DNA of 20,673 nucleotides from Treponema sp. (GCA_009785545.1 WQWD01000010.1:1-20673); one strand, 5' to 3'; shown: positions 7,006 through 15,314, counted from the first letter of the stretch. Translations and numbers: made by a program. The notes: generated from the sequence alone by a model not told the origin.

Positions 7006-7800
7006 ATGCCAGAAAGTATTAACGAAGATATCATTCCTGACATCAAACTCGTTATTTATCGCAAGTGTACACCAGCTTGGAAGCTGCCGGCACACACGAC
7101 CGACGCTATAAATCTAACTTATGTTACCGAAGGAAAAGCTCGTTATACAATCAACGACAAGCAAATAGACCTTGTTCAGGGTAATTTGCTTACACTCCCG
7201 ATAGATTGTGTACGCAAAGGTTATACTTTTCCCGATCAGCCGATGCATTGTTTTTCTGTAGATTTCAGATTAAAAAGTTCAAGAGGTTTAGAAGCAATGT
7301 TGCCTTTTCCGGCGATTACAACGCCGGGTCTCCGTGAAGACATAATACGAATGTTTCATGAGCTGACATTTTCATGGTTGAACAAAGTACCCGGTCACGT
7401 TATAAAAACCAGAGGTTTACTTTTGCAAATCATTCATCGTTTTATGGAATTGGTTATTTTTAAGAACGAATTAAACACAGGAGATCCCCGAATCAATAAG
7501 GTTATCCGTTATATTTCCGCTCATTATCCGGAACGTATCACTGTGAGAAAAATGGCGGATATGGTTGGGCTGAATCCTACTTACTTTGGAACTCTGTTCA
7601 AGCAGGTGATGAAAACCAGCTTTAACCGTTATCTGATACAACTCCGCATAAACAATGCCGAAAGCATTCTTGCAAACGGAGAATATAAAGTTGCCGACAT
7701 CGCCGATGCGTGCGGCTTTACCGATATATCGCACTTCTACAAACAATACAAGCTGATCAGAGGATTTCCGCCTTCATACAGTTTGCCTAAAAAGTTTTAG
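7006..7800 (+). CDS. AraC/XylS-family transcriptional regulator
   Basis: The protein has 264 residues from ATG 7006. The N-terminal ~150 residues are a cupin-like sensing domain (PAHTTDAINLTYVTEGKARY, then INDKQIDLVQGNLLTLP). The C-terminal ~100 residues hold the two helix-turn-helix units of the family: ITVRKMADMVGLNPTYFGTLFK and YKVADIADACGFTDISHFYK, then GFPPSY. The frame is open upstream to GTG 6952, but those extra 18 residues are hydrophobic, unlike the family, and are encoded inside the terminator of the previous gene, so the later ATG is preferred. No clear ribosome binding site is seen. The inducer and targets are unknown. The adjacent surface-protein operon and chemoreceptor are only positional candidates. 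Confidence 0.85.
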   Translation: MPESINEDIIPDIKLVIYRKCTPAWKLPAHTTDAINLTYVTEGKARYTINDKQIDLVQGNLLTLPIDCVRKGYTFPDQPMHCFSVDFRLKSSRGLEAMLPFPAITTPGLREDIIRMFHELTFSWLNKVPGHVIKTRGLLLQIIHRFMELVIFKNELNTGDPRINKVIRYISAHYPERITVRKMADMVGLNPTYFGTLFKQVMKTSFNRYLIQLRINNAESILANGEYKVADIADACGFTDISHFYKQYKLIRGFPPSYSLPKKF

Positions 7801-7835
7801 TTTTACGGTTACCGTTAACAGAAACAGAAAACCAT

Positions 7836-9464
7836 TTACACTTGCTGCAATGATACAATCTCTTTTGCTTTTTCCAAAAATACTTTTACATTTTTTTCTG
7901 AAACTTTCATTTCATTAACGCTTTGAGTGAGTTCTGTAGAGATTGAATCAAGCGCATTCATTTCTTTGTTAATAGTAGTTCCTTCATTGTATATCTGCGC
8001 TGAGCCTTCTTTTACTTCTTTTGTTGTTTGTGTGACTGTTTTTAGTACACCAACAACTTTAGTTCCTTCGTCGGCATGAATTTCTACCGCTTTGTTTACT
8101 TTGCTGAATGAAGCGCCTATATTTTTTATCCCGGAAAATATTGTGTCCATAGAGGCAACTGTGGCTTGTGAAACTTTTTTAATCTGGTCGATTACCTGTT
8201 CCATTTTTTTTATTTCTAAGGATATTGAATCTGATTCTTTTGTTGAAAGTTCTGCAAGTTTACGCACCTCTCCGGCGACGACCGCAAAACCTTTTCCGGC
8301 ATCACCTGCATGAGCCGCCTGGATAGCTGCGTTCATGGCAAGTATGTTTGTCTGACCGGCAATCCCCGCAACAGTTTCGTTGGCTTTCACCAAAGCAGCA
8401 GATCTTTCTCCTATTTGTTTTATGTCTTCGGTAAGCTTAAGAAGCATTTTGTGCCCTTCTTCGGAAGATTGCATAAGTGATTCTGCTGTTTTTCCGGTTT
8501 CATAGGCAATCGAACGAACGGAATCAACATGGGAAACCATTTCTTTAACTGCTTCCGAAGACTCGTTGATGGAATCTGCCTGTATGTTTACTGTTTTTTG
8601 GAAAGAAGCAATGTGTTCAAATATTCCTTGTGCTGAGTGTGACGCAGCCTGCATAGACTGCATTTGAGTTTGAACTTTGGTTTCTATCATGCCGATATGT
8701 TTATTTATATCTTCTATGGCATCAAACGATTCAACAACTACACCATTTAGCTGATTGTTTTTATCGACAGTTTTAGAAAGGTGCTGTTGGTTTATTTCAT
8801 CCATTTCTTTTCTGAGGACGGTTTCTGACTCAATCATTGAATAAAATAAATTAAGACGCCTTTTGTTCGCAAGCCCTGTTATTAAACCCGTCAGGAATAT
8901 ACCAACTACACGAAAGGTTTCATAAAAAAGAGGAAAGCTTACTTCAAGCATTTCTCCATTAAGCATAAAGAAGTGCGGAACATCTAAAACATTTCTGTTT
9001 ACAATTATCATTATCGTATAAATAATACCGGCATAAATACTTGATATATAAGCGCAGCGGGAACTATACCTGAAAGAGCCTGCCAAAATAAGCAAGCTGT
9101 AAAACAAAGCCCGGAAAGATAAAAACGGAAGCGGGGGAGAAATATGAGGATAAGTACAACTAATCCAGATAATCGCAGTTATACCTGTCATATCTAAAAA
9201 TGAAGAGATATACTTAAAGTTATCTGACAAATCTTTTGTTTTGCGGACATAGATTGATAAATAAACGGAATAAACCAAAAACAAAAATGTTGAAACATGG
9301 GCACGCCATGGAATCCATAGATCGCCCTGCATAAGTCTGATAAGTGCAACCCCGGTTGTGCTTACCACAAAAATAATTGCCAGTGACAACCTAAGGTTGC
9401 TTACTATCTTTTCGCCTGCGTGTTCATCGGCTTTTATACGTTTGTTGATGTTATCCAATTCCAT
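7836..9464 (-). CDS. Methyl-accepting chemotaxis protein with multi-pass membrane N-terminus
   Basis: The protein has 542 residues. The first ~205 contain about six hydrophobic segments (LRLSLAIIFVV, VSTFLFLVYSVYLSIYV, ITAIIWISC, ALFYSLLILAGS, ISSIYAGIIYTIMIIV, VVGIFLTGLITGLA) and no large periplasmic domain, so it may sense something in or near the membrane rather than a bound periplasmic ligand. The rest is a long cytoplasmic coiled coil with the signalling tip GQTNILAMNAAIQAAHAG followed by GKGFAVVAGEVRKLAE, around residues 365-400, which contacts CheA/CheW. The Gln in AAIQAA replaces the usual Glu. No HAMP domain is evident. AAGGAAG precedes the ATG. It converges on the AraC-type gene with 35 bases between the stops. 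Confidence 0.93.
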   Translation of the reverse strand: MELDNINKRIKADEHAGEKIVSNLRLSLAIIFVVSTTGVALIRLMQGDLWIPWRAHVSTFLFLVYSVYLSIYVRKTKDLSDNFKYISSFLDMTGITAIIWISCTYPHISPPLPFLSFRALFYSLLILAGSFRYSSRCAYISSIYAGIIYTIMIIVNRNVLDVPHFFMLNGEMLEVSFPLFYETFRVVGIFLTGLITGLANKRRLNLFYSMIESETVLRKEMDEINQQHLSKTVDKNNQLNGVVVESFDAIEDINKHIGMIETKVQTQMQSMQAASHSAQGIFEHIASFQKTVNIQADSINESSEAVKEMVSHVDSVRSIAYETGKTAESLMQSSEEGHKMLLKLTEDIKQIGERSAALVKANETVAGIAGQTNILAMNAAIQAAHAGDAGKGFAVVAGEVRKLAELSTKESDSISLEIKKMEQVIDQIKKVSQATVASMDTIFSGIKNIGASFSKVNKAVEIHADEGTKVVGVLKTVTQTTKEVKEGSAQIYNEGTTINKEMNALDSISTELTQSVNEMKVSEKNVKVFLEKAKEIVSLQQV

Positions 9465-9619
9465 GATTTTCTTCCTTTATATACAATTATCGGCAAATTA
9501 TATTACAATAATATGTAATAATTATACATTATATTGCATTTTGTATAAAGAATGAAAAGTGCCAAAATCACCCGCTTGTACGAGGTTTTGACAAGTGATG
9601 TCTTTCCTGATCAGTGATC

Positions 9620-9649
9620 TTGAAAAATTACCCAAAATAGGGGTACAAT
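9620..9649 (+). promoter_or_regulatory. Candidate promoter of pyk
   Basis: TTGAAA (9620-9625) and TACAAT (9644-9649) are separated by 18 bases, and the -10 ends five bases before the preferred ATG at 9655. A consensus TTGACA at 9588 has no good -10 at the right distance. The promoter would lie inside the gene if the longer GTG/ATG start at 9595/9598 were used, which supports the shorter form. The stretch 9465-9619 upstream is very AT-rich and should also hold the divergent chemoreceptor promoter. Confidence 0.5.
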
Positions 9650-9654
9650 TTTAT

Positions 9655-11487
9655 ATGCTAAACAGAAAAACAAAAATAATTTGTTCTTTGGGTCCGGCAT
9701 CTTCAAGTGATGAAGTTGTGCGTGAACTTATTCTTGCCGGGATGAATGTTGCCCGTCTCAACTTTTCGCACGGAAGCCATGAGGCGCATAGAGAATCAAT
9801 CGAACGTGTACGGCGAGTGTCGGGCGAATTGGGTATCCCTGTAGCTATATTGCTGGATACCAAAGGGCCGGAAATACGAACCGGCATGGTGGATCCAGGA
9901 AAAAACTCCGCAGTAACGATTAATAAAGGTGATGCTGTCGCTGTAACCGCCGATGATTGTTTCACGACAGCGGCGAGCGGTGATACTCCGGCGTGCCTTT
10001 CAATTTCGTGGAAAGAAGCTCCTGCTAAAATGCAGGGAGCGTTAGCCGAAAACAAACTTCACATTCTTATCGCTGACGGACTTCTCGACTTGGAAGTGCT
10101 CGATGTAACTGGTGGTACTATCAATTGCCGGGCAAAAAACACGGCTTCGATTGGCAGTAAAAAAAATGTTAACCTGATTGGCATTCACGCACGTCTTCCG
10201 ATTATGAGCGAACAGGATAAACTCGATATTGCTTTTGGCGTTGAGATGGATGTTGATTTTATAGCGGCAAGTTTTTTAAGTTTTCCTTATGAAGTTGTCG
10301 AAATAAAAAAATATCTTGAAAGCCTGAATTCTACAATTAAAATAATAGCTAAGATTGAATGTGAACATGGCGTGGAGAATGTCAGAGAAATTGCGCAGGC
10401 TGCTGACGGTGTGATGGTTGCTCGCGGAGACTTGGGAGTTCAGATTCCAACGGAACAGATTCCGCTTGTTCAAAAATATATTATCAGCGTGTGCCGCAAG
10501 GTTGGTAAACCTGTAATTACCGCAACGCAAATGCTCGAGTCGATGGTTGTAAACCCCCGCCCCACACGCGCGGAACTTACCGATGTTGCTAATGCCATCT
10601 TTGACGGAACTGATGCAATCATGCTTTCAGGGGAAACTGCCGCTGGAGCATACCCTGTCGAAGCTGTCAAAATGATGGACAAGATTGCGGAGACTGTCGA
10701 GCAGTCGTATGAATTCCGCGAGCGTATGGAACACCTTCGTGAACAATGTTTCATCGAAAAACGTAATCTCCAGGAAAATTTAGGTGTAATCATGTCACGC
10801 TCAGGTGTTGACATCTCGGCAAATGTAAATGCCAAGGCAATTGTAACTCCGTCGCTTGGGGGGAATACGGCTCGTCTTCTTAGCGTATACAGACCGCATC
10901 AGCCTGTACTTGCCGTTACGCCATTTGCAAAGTCAATGCGTGAAATGCAATTGTATTGGGGAGTGTATCCGTGTTATGCGCCAATTGCCGACGAAACAGA
11001 GAGTATGATCCAGAACGTTATGCGAATCGCTTCCGAAACAGGTGTTGCCGGTATATCGGACAAAATTGTTCTTGTGGCAGGTCTGCCTCTTCAAAGCCCT
11101 AACATGGTTAATACTATTCGTGTCATCATAATGGGAACGATTCTTGCCCGTACCACCTCAGGCGGTTTTTCAAACCCCGAAGTTACCCGTGTTCGAGGCA
11201 GAATTTTTAACGCTGCCACCCCGCAAGATGCCCGTGAAAAAATCATTCTGTTGGGCTGTGAAATTCTTTCGTGCAGAGTGCTTACCAAAGACTATATCCC
11301 CATTGTCCGCCTTGTTAAAGGAGTTATCTGTGAAGAAGTATCTGAAATAACAGATGACGATCTTCACGACATCAACCCAAATCTTGTATGGCTGACTCAC
11401 ATCAGGCACAATGCTGATACGCTCGAAACAGGTTTGACAGTAACGATTGATGGGAAGGAGCTGCTCGTGTACGAGGGGACAGTGTAA
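9655..11487 (+). CDS. pyk: Pyruvate kinase with extra C-terminal domain
   Basis: Pyruvate kinase makes pyruvate and ATP from phosphoenolpyruvate and ADP, the last step of glycolysis. Visible motifs, numbered from ATG 9655, are RKTKIICSLGPAS (4-16), ARLNFSHG (33-40), DTKGPEIRTG (68-77), the active-site IIAKIECEHGV with K233, VARGDLGV, ITATQMLESM and DGTDAIMLSGETA. The start at 9655 fits the family; the 20 residues encoded from 9595 do not. The protein is 610 residues against about 475 for the plain enzyme. Residues ~513-610 look like the PEP-utilising swivelling (ECTD-type) domain, with CRVLTKDYIPIVRLVKGVICEE and an ending LTVTIDGKELLVYEG, but the Thr-Ser-His signature is lost. It is probably monocistronic, since the next gene is convergent 54 bases away. 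Confidence 0.95.
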   Translation: MLNRKTKIICSLGPASSSDEVVRELILAGMNVARLNFSHGSHEAHRESIERVRRVSGELGIPVAILLDTKGPEIRTGMVDPGKNSAVTINKGDAVAVTADDCFTTAASGDTPACLSISWKEAPAKMQGALAENKLHILIADGLLDLEVLDVTGGTINCRAKNTASIGSKKNVNLIGIHARLPIMSEQDKLDIAFGVEMDVDFIAASFLSFPYEVVEIKKYLESLNSTIKIIAKIECEHGVENVREIAQAADGVMVARGDLGVQIPTEQIPLVQKYIISVCRKVGKPVITATQMLESMVVNPRPTRAELTDVANAIFDGTDAIMLSGETAAGAYPVEAVKMMDKIAETVEQSYEFRERMEHLREQCFIEKRNLQENLGVIMSRSGVDISANVNAKAIVTPSLGGNTARLLSVYRPHQPVLAVTPFAKSMREMQLYWGVYPCYAPIADETESMIQNVMRIASETGVAGISDKIVLVAGLPLQSPNMVNTIRVIIMGTILARTTSGGFSNPEVTRVRGRIFNAATPQDAREKIILLGCEILSCRVLTKDYIPIVRLVKGVICEEVSEITDDDLHDINPNLVWLTHIRHNADTLETGLTVTIDGKELLVYEGTV

Positions 11488-11541
11488 CCGAAAAACTCTG
11501 TACGTTATCGCACGCGTTATTGCGATGCTTGTTGATCGTTC

Positions 11542-12246
11542 CTATGGAATGATGGCCGAAGAAACGGGGCCCCAAGGACCTCGTCCGCCTTTTGCATTTT
11601 CAAATCTTATTGAAAAGTAAGCGGCCTTGCCTGAATCTTCGGTGGGGAACTCCATCAGCACTTTGCGGCGGCGGGAAAATTTGTTGTGAGGTAAATCTTC
11701 TCCTGTTACGGCTGCTTTTGTCATATAGCGCAAAGGGCTTGAGGCTTCTTCAGCGGTTGCTCCGCCATTGGGCATTATGCCGAAGTAAATCCTGTAACCA
11801 TAATCGGTTATTCGGTCGTAGTGTGTACCTTCTATCCGTCTTAAGTGGAGCATTAACAAGTGAACGCCGTGGCAGGTGATGTCGGCTCCTGCTTGCCCTG
11901 TGGGTCTCGGTATTAACGTTTGTTTTGTGTCTTTGTGACGCAGACCGAGAGATACAATGTCATGGTCGGTGAGCGGCGGAACCAGAAAATAGCGGTCTTT
12001 CAAATAACACATATGGGAGGTAAGCCTGTAAAAGGCTTCATTACACAGAGCTGTGATTAGAGTGTTACGCTCTGTTGACATCACCTCTGCAAGAAGCCTT
12101 CTCGCTGTTCTGTGAAGTTCGGTGAGTTCTTGCTTTTCAGTATTTGTTGGCTGCCAACTCGGGGCAGTTGTCTGAAATACGTTTATCCATGCTTTTGCCA
12201 TTGCAAGCTGTTCTATCCTCTTGCTTGGAAGCCAATCATTTGCCAT
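11542..12246 (-). CDS. Conserved hypothetical protein of the DWLPSKR type
   Basis: This 234-residue soluble-looking protein starts MANDWLPSKRIEQLAMAK. Similar proteins with a DWLP.KR.EQLAMA start, a helical first half and a YFL.PPLTD.D motif are, as I recall, common hypotheticals in spirochaetes and Bacteroidetes. The second half appears beta-rich (GVHLLMLHLRRIEG, YGYRIYFGIMP). No catalytic motif or signal peptide is visible. An upstream in-frame ATG at 12351 exists, but the intervening 35 residues look like untranslated leader, and AAAGGAG sits just before ATG 12246, deciding the start. A TATAAT on this strand at 12291-12286 is a likely -10. It converges with pyk. The function is unknown. 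Confidence 0.8.
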   Translation of the reverse strand: MANDWLPSKRIEQLAMAKAWINVFQTTAPSWQPTNTEKQELTELHRTARRLLAEVMSTERNTLITALCNEAFYRLTSHMCYLKDRYFLVPPLTDHDIVSLGLRHKDTKQTLIPRPTGQAGADITCHGVHLLMLHLRRIEGTHYDRITDYGYRIYFGIMPNGGATAEEASSPLRYMTKAAVTGEDLPHNKFSRRRKVLMEFPTEDSGKAAYFSIRFENAKGGRGPWGPVSSAIIP

Positions 12247-12322
12247 TGCTTTCTCCTTTCTTGGCAGTTCGTGTACCATGCAAAGATTATAATACGATAT
12301 TGTGTTGAAAAGGATGAAATAA

Positions 12323-12376
12323 ATGAATAGTATTTGCGAAAAATACAGCACTTTTTTCGGAAATCGGCACTTTTGA
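12323..12376 (+). other. Possible 17-codon leader ORF ahead of serC
   Basis: An ATG at 12323 with AAGGA eight bases upstream opens a 17-residue frame ending TGA at 12374-12376. It overlaps a weak hairpin (CACTT/AAGTG, 12368-12380) followed by A and six Ts. The layout recalls a leader peptide with attenuator, and it holds two serine codons, but the stem is only five base pairs and a separate promoter lies downstream. This is weak evidence. Confidence 0.2.
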
Positions 12377-12422
12377 AGTGATTTTTTGTATTACAAGATG
12401 AATCTATTAAAACAAATTTAAC

Positions 12423-12451
12423 TCGACAAAAACGAAATTCTACGGTATGAT
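12423..12451 (+). promoter_or_regulatory. Candidate promoter of serC-serA
   Basis: TCGACA (12423-12428) and TATGAT (12446-12451) are 17 bases apart. The predicted start, near 12458, leaves a leader of about 20 bases that contains AAAGGAG eight bases before the serC ATG. No riboswitch-like fold was recognised in 12247-12477. Confidence 0.5.
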
Positions 12452-12477
12452 TTTAATACCCACACAAAGGAGTATTT

Positions 12478-13575
12478 ATGCGAGTATACAATTTTTCACC
12501 CGGCCCGTCGTGTTTGCCGTTGGAGGTGCTTGAGAAAGCAGCAGCGGAAATGACGGACGCCAATGGCAGCGGCCAATCGGTTATGGAAATGAGCCATCGT
12601 TCCAAAGATTTCAAACCTATTATCGAAAAGACGGAAAACTTGTTTAGGGAACTTATGAACATCCCTGATAATTACAAGATTCTTTTTTTGCAAGGCGGCG
12701 CTTCGTTACAGTTCGCTATGGTTCCCCTCAATCTTGCAGCGTCGGAAACTCCATGCGAGAAAAAAAAGGCAGCCTATATTGATACTGGAATTTGGTCTGA
12801 TAAGGCGATAAAAGAGGGTGTTAAGTATGCTGCCGTAGAAGTCAGGGCAAGCTCAAAAGACAAAGCTTATTCCTACATCCCCAAAGCGCCTGCCGCTCAG
12901 CCGGGCGATGTTTATTACCACATTACTTTGAACAATACGATTGTCGGCACAAAATGGGATACCATTCCTGATACGGGTTCTGTCCCCCTTGTTTCTGACA
13001 TTTCAAGCAGTATTCTTTCCGAGCCGCTTGATGTCAGCAAGTTTGGTATTCTTTATGCCGGTGCGCAGAAAAATCTTGGGCCTGCCGGAACCACCATTGT
13101 AATTATCCGTGAAGATTTGATAGGCAAAGCTCCTGATTGGACTCCGATAATGCTTCGTTATGATACTCATGCTTCGGAAGGATCAATGTATAATACTCCT
13201 CCATGTTACGGCATTTATATGATTGGGCTTGTGTTGGAGTGGATAAAGAACTTGGGCGGAGTTGAGGCTATCGCCAAAATAAACCGTGAAAAAGCCGGGT
13301 TGTTTTATGATTACCTTGATTCTTCAAAAATGTTTTATTCACCTGTAGAAAAACAATTCCGCAGTTTGATGAATATTCCTTTTATTCCCAGAGAGAATGA
13401 TGAGGCGAAAAAAGCAGAGCTGGAAGCTCGTTTTGTCAAAGAGGCGGCGGCGGCTGGTCTTATAAACCTTGCCGGTCATCGCTTGGTTGGCGGTATGAGA
13501 GCGAGCATTTACAACGCTATGCCGATTGACGGCGTAAAAGCGTTAATCGATTTTATGAAAAAATTTGAAGGATAG
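12478..13575 (+). CDS. serC: Phosphoserine aminotransferase
   Basis: SerC converts 3-phosphohydroxypyruvate and glutamate to phosphoserine and 2-oxoglutarate, with pyridoxal phosphate, in the cytoplasm. The 365-residue protein is of normal length. The family start YNFSPGPSCLP, MEMSHRSKDF, ILFLQGGASLQFAMVPLNL and the cofactor-lysine region AGAQKNLGPAG (K198) are all present. Near the C-terminus GLINLAGHRLVGGMRASIYNA matches the substrate-binding end of the family. AAAGGAG precedes the ATG. Nine bases separate it from the phosphoglycerate dehydrogenase gene, which supplies its substrate, so the two form a serine-biosynthesis operon. Phosphoserine phosphatase, the third step, is not in this window. 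Confidence 0.97.
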   Translation: MRVYNFSPGPSCLPLEVLEKAAAEMTDANGSGQSVMEMSHRSKDFKPIIEKTENLFRELMNIPDNYKILFLQGGASLQFAMVPLNLAASETPCEKKKAAYIDTGIWSDKAIKEGVKYAAVEVRASSKDKAYSYIPKAPAAQPGDVYYHITLNNTIVGTKWDTIPDTGSVPLVSDISSSILSEPLDVSKFGILYAGAQKNLGPAGTTIVIIREDLIGKAPDWTPIMLRYDTHASEGSMYNTPPCYGIYMIGLVLEWIKNLGGVEAIAKINREKAGLFYDYLDSSKMFYSPVEKQFRSLMNIPFIPRENDEAKKAELEARFVKEAAAAGLINLAGHRLVGGMRASIYNAMPIDGVKALIDFMKKFEG

Positions 13576-13584
13576 AGGTTAGAT

Positions 13585-14751
13585 ATGTTTCGTATTCAAA
13601 CGTTAAATAAAATTTCCCCATTGGGGCTGGAACTTTTTCCGCGGGACAAGTATGAAATTGCCAGCGACATTCCCAATCCTGATGTTATTTTGGTACGCAG
13701 TGCCGACATGAACGAGATGGAGATTCCGTCTTCGGTGGCGGCGATTGCCAGAGCGGGAGCGGGGTATAACAATATTCCTGTTAAGCGTTGCAGTGACAAG
13801 GGAATGGTGGTTTTTAATACGCCGGGAGCGAATGCAAATGCTGTTAAGGAACTTGTGCTTGCGGCATTGCTTCTTTCGTCTCGTAACATTGTCGGCGGTA
13901 TCAATTGGACAAACTCCGTTGCCGATAATCCCGATGTTGCCGAACTTGTGGAAAAGGAAAAGTCCAAATTCACAGGGCCGGAGCTTAGGGGAAAAACCCT
14001 TGGCGTAATCGGTCTTGGTGCTATCGGTGTAATGGTTGCCAATGACGCGATGGCTTTGGGCATGAAAGTAATTGGTTATGATCCGTATATCTCGGTAGAT
14101 GCCGCGTGGCATCTTTCCAGCGATGTCATCCGTGCCGACAGCCTCGAAAGCCTTCTTGCTAAATCTGATTATGTTACGCTGCATATTCCCCAGAGCGAAA
14201 CAACTAAGGGTATTCTGAATGCCGATAAATTCCAAATCATGAAAAAGGATGCTCGTATTATCAATTTTTCACGTAACGCTCTTGTGAATAACAAAGATAT
14301 TATCGAAGCGTTAGACGCAGGGAAACTTAACAGTTATGTAACTGATTTTCCAACACCTGATCTTTTGGCTTGCAAAAAAGTTATCGGTATTCCTCATCTT
14401 GGAGCGTCAACCCCGGAAGCCGAAGATAATTGTGCGGTAATGGCAGTTATGCAAATTAAGGATTTTCTTGAGTCAGGGGAAATTCGCAATTCCGTTAATT
14501 TTCCCAAATGCAAACTTGATCAGCGTTATCCCTACAGATTGCTTGTTATTAACAGGAATATTCCTAACATGGTCGGGCAGATCACTACAAATCTGGCAGG
14601 TGCGAATATTAACATTCAGGATTTGATTAACCATCATCTTGATGATTATGGTTATACCATTATTGATACGGAACAGGAAATCCCGGAACCTACTTTGGAT
14701 CAAATCCGTAAAGTAGAAGGGATTATAAGAGTCAGGTTAATTTGCCGTTAG
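13585..14751 (+). CDS. serA: D-3-phosphoglycerate dehydrogenase
   Basis: SerA oxidises 3-phosphoglycerate with NAD to 3-phosphohydroxypyruvate, the committed step of serine synthesis. The protein has 388 residues. The substrate-binding lobe contains RAGAGYNNIP and FNTPGANANAVKEL. The NAD fold starts at GVIGLGAIG (140-148), with the catalytic-type Arg230 in FSRNAL and His271 in IPHLGASTPEAEDNCA. The usual DVF..EP with its Glu is replaced by VTDFPTPDL, which I recall as typical of the short PGDH subclass. Residues ~318-388 form one ACT domain (YRLLVINRNIPNMVGQI, ANINIQDL), a possible serine-feedback site. AGAGGTTAG before the ATG is a modest ribosome binding site. It is co-transcribed with serC and converges on ptsN with only seven bases between stops. 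Confidence 0.94.
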   Translation: MFRIQTLNKISPLGLELFPRDKYEIASDIPNPDVILVRSADMNEMEIPSSVAAIARAGAGYNNIPVKRCSDKGMVVFNTPGANANAVKELVLAALLLSSRNIVGGINWTNSVADNPDVAELVEKEKSKFTGPELRGKTLGVIGLGAIGVMVANDAMALGMKVIGYDPYISVDAAWHLSSDVIRADSLESLLAKSDYVTLHIPQSETTKGILNADKFQIMKKDARIINFSRNALVNNKDIIEALDAGKLNSYVTDFPTPDLLACKKVIGIPHLGASTPEAEDNCAVMAVMQIKDFLESGEIRNSVNFPKCKLDQRYPYRLLVINRNIPNMVGQITTNLAGANINIQDLINHHLDDYGYTIIDTEQEIPEPTLDQIRKVEGIIRVRLICR

Positions 14752-14758
14752 GTTACCG

Positions 14759-15205
14759 TTAATCCGCGAGTATTTCCAGAACTTCTTCGGGTGTTTTGGC
14801 GTTCAGGATTTGCTCGCGTTTTTCTGCGCTTTTGAACAAAAGGCTTACTTCCGCCAAAAATTGTAAATGAGGTCCTGTTTTTTCTATCGGGGAAAGAGTC
14901 ATGATAAAGATTCTGCATGGCTGTTTATCGAGAGAGTTAAAATCCACTGGATTGTCGGAGATTCCGATACACGCTATTAAATCTTTAGTGGTAACTGTTT
15001 TTCCGTGCGGAATAGCAATTCCATGCTTCATCCCGGTGGACATTTTTTCTTCTCTTTCCAATACTGCTGTAAGAGCCGCTTCTCTGTCTTGAATCTTTCC
15101 GGCTTTGTGAAGAATATCAAGCAATTCATTGATAATTTCTTTCTTTGTAGTACCCTTCAAGTGAAGATCGATAGTGTTTGCGCTGATTATTGTCTTAAGG
15201 TTCAT
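14759..15205 (-). CDS. ptsN: PTS EIIA-type (PtsN/fructose-family) phosphocarrier
   Basis: The protein has 148 residues from ATG 15205. It is a single EIIA-2 domain: SANTIDLHLKGTTKKEII, MSTGMKHGIAIPHGKT with the phospho-accepting histidine at H67, and SPIEKTGPHLQFLAEVSLLF. Such proteins take phosphate from HPr/NPr and, in the PtsN form, regulate nitrogen, potassium or carbon metabolism rather than move sugar. No EIIB, EIIC, HPr or EI gene is nearby, which favours the regulatory role (inference). A TTG at 15232 would add nine residues but lies within the -35 to -10 spacer, so ATG 15205 is preferred. No useful ribosome binding site fits that start; the -10 ends six bases before it. Confidence 0.9.
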   Translation of the reverse strand: MNLKTIISANTIDLHLKGTTKKEIINELLDILHKAGKIQDREAALTAVLEREEKMSTGMKHGIAIPHGKTVTTKDLIACIGISDNPVDFNSLDKQPCRIFIMTLSPIEKTGPHLQFLAEVSLLFKSAEKREQILNAKTPEEVLEILAD

Positions 15206-15211
15206 GCTGAT

Positions 15212-15240
15212 ATTATATCCTTTAAATTTCAAAAAGTCAA
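15212..15240 (-). promoter_or_regulatory. Strong candidate ptsN promoter, leaderless arrangement
   Basis: On the minus strand TTGACT (15240-15235), 17 bases, TATAAT (15217-15212), six bases, ATG (15205). The match to the sigma-70 consensus is close, and the expected first transcribed base is at or next to the A of the start codon. Confidence 0.7.
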
Positions 15241-15270
15241 TAAAAAAAATTAATTATAGTCCTTTAATTT

Positions 15271-15314
15271 TACTTACTGTACAAGGAATTGAATAATTCC
15301 TTGTACAGTAAGTA
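15271..15314. repeat. Perfect 20-bp inverted repeat with four-base loop
   Basis: Arms 15271-15290 and 15295-15314 are exact reverse complements around GAAT. The RNA from either strand would form a very stable hairpin. On the minus strand, where the flanking genes lie, the hairpin is followed by AAAATTAAAGG rather than a T-run, and on the plus strand by TTTACA, so it is not a textbook terminator. It may still end or shield the beta-barrel transcript, or be an operator for ptsN, whose -35 is 30 bases away. Confidence 0.9.

Noticed and set aside
9490..9540. AT-rich inverted repeats (ATTACA/TGTAAT) between the chemoreceptor gene and pyk.
   Set aside because: They are short and in very AT-rich DNA, where such pairs arise often; no operator could be supported.
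11500..11535. A hairpin, ATCGCA/TGCGAT, after pyk as a terminator.
   Set aside because: It has only six base pairs, a loop of eight and no T-run; too weak to annotate.
13603..14235. A 210-codon minus-strand open frame across serA.
   Set aside because: serA is conserved along its full length on the plus strand; the antisense product has no recognisable motif.
7807..14762. The 12-mer GGTTACCGTTAA occurs in both convergent junctions (7807-7818 and 14751-14762).
   Set aside because: Several repeated 12-mers are expected by chance in 20 kb, and the flanks do not match.
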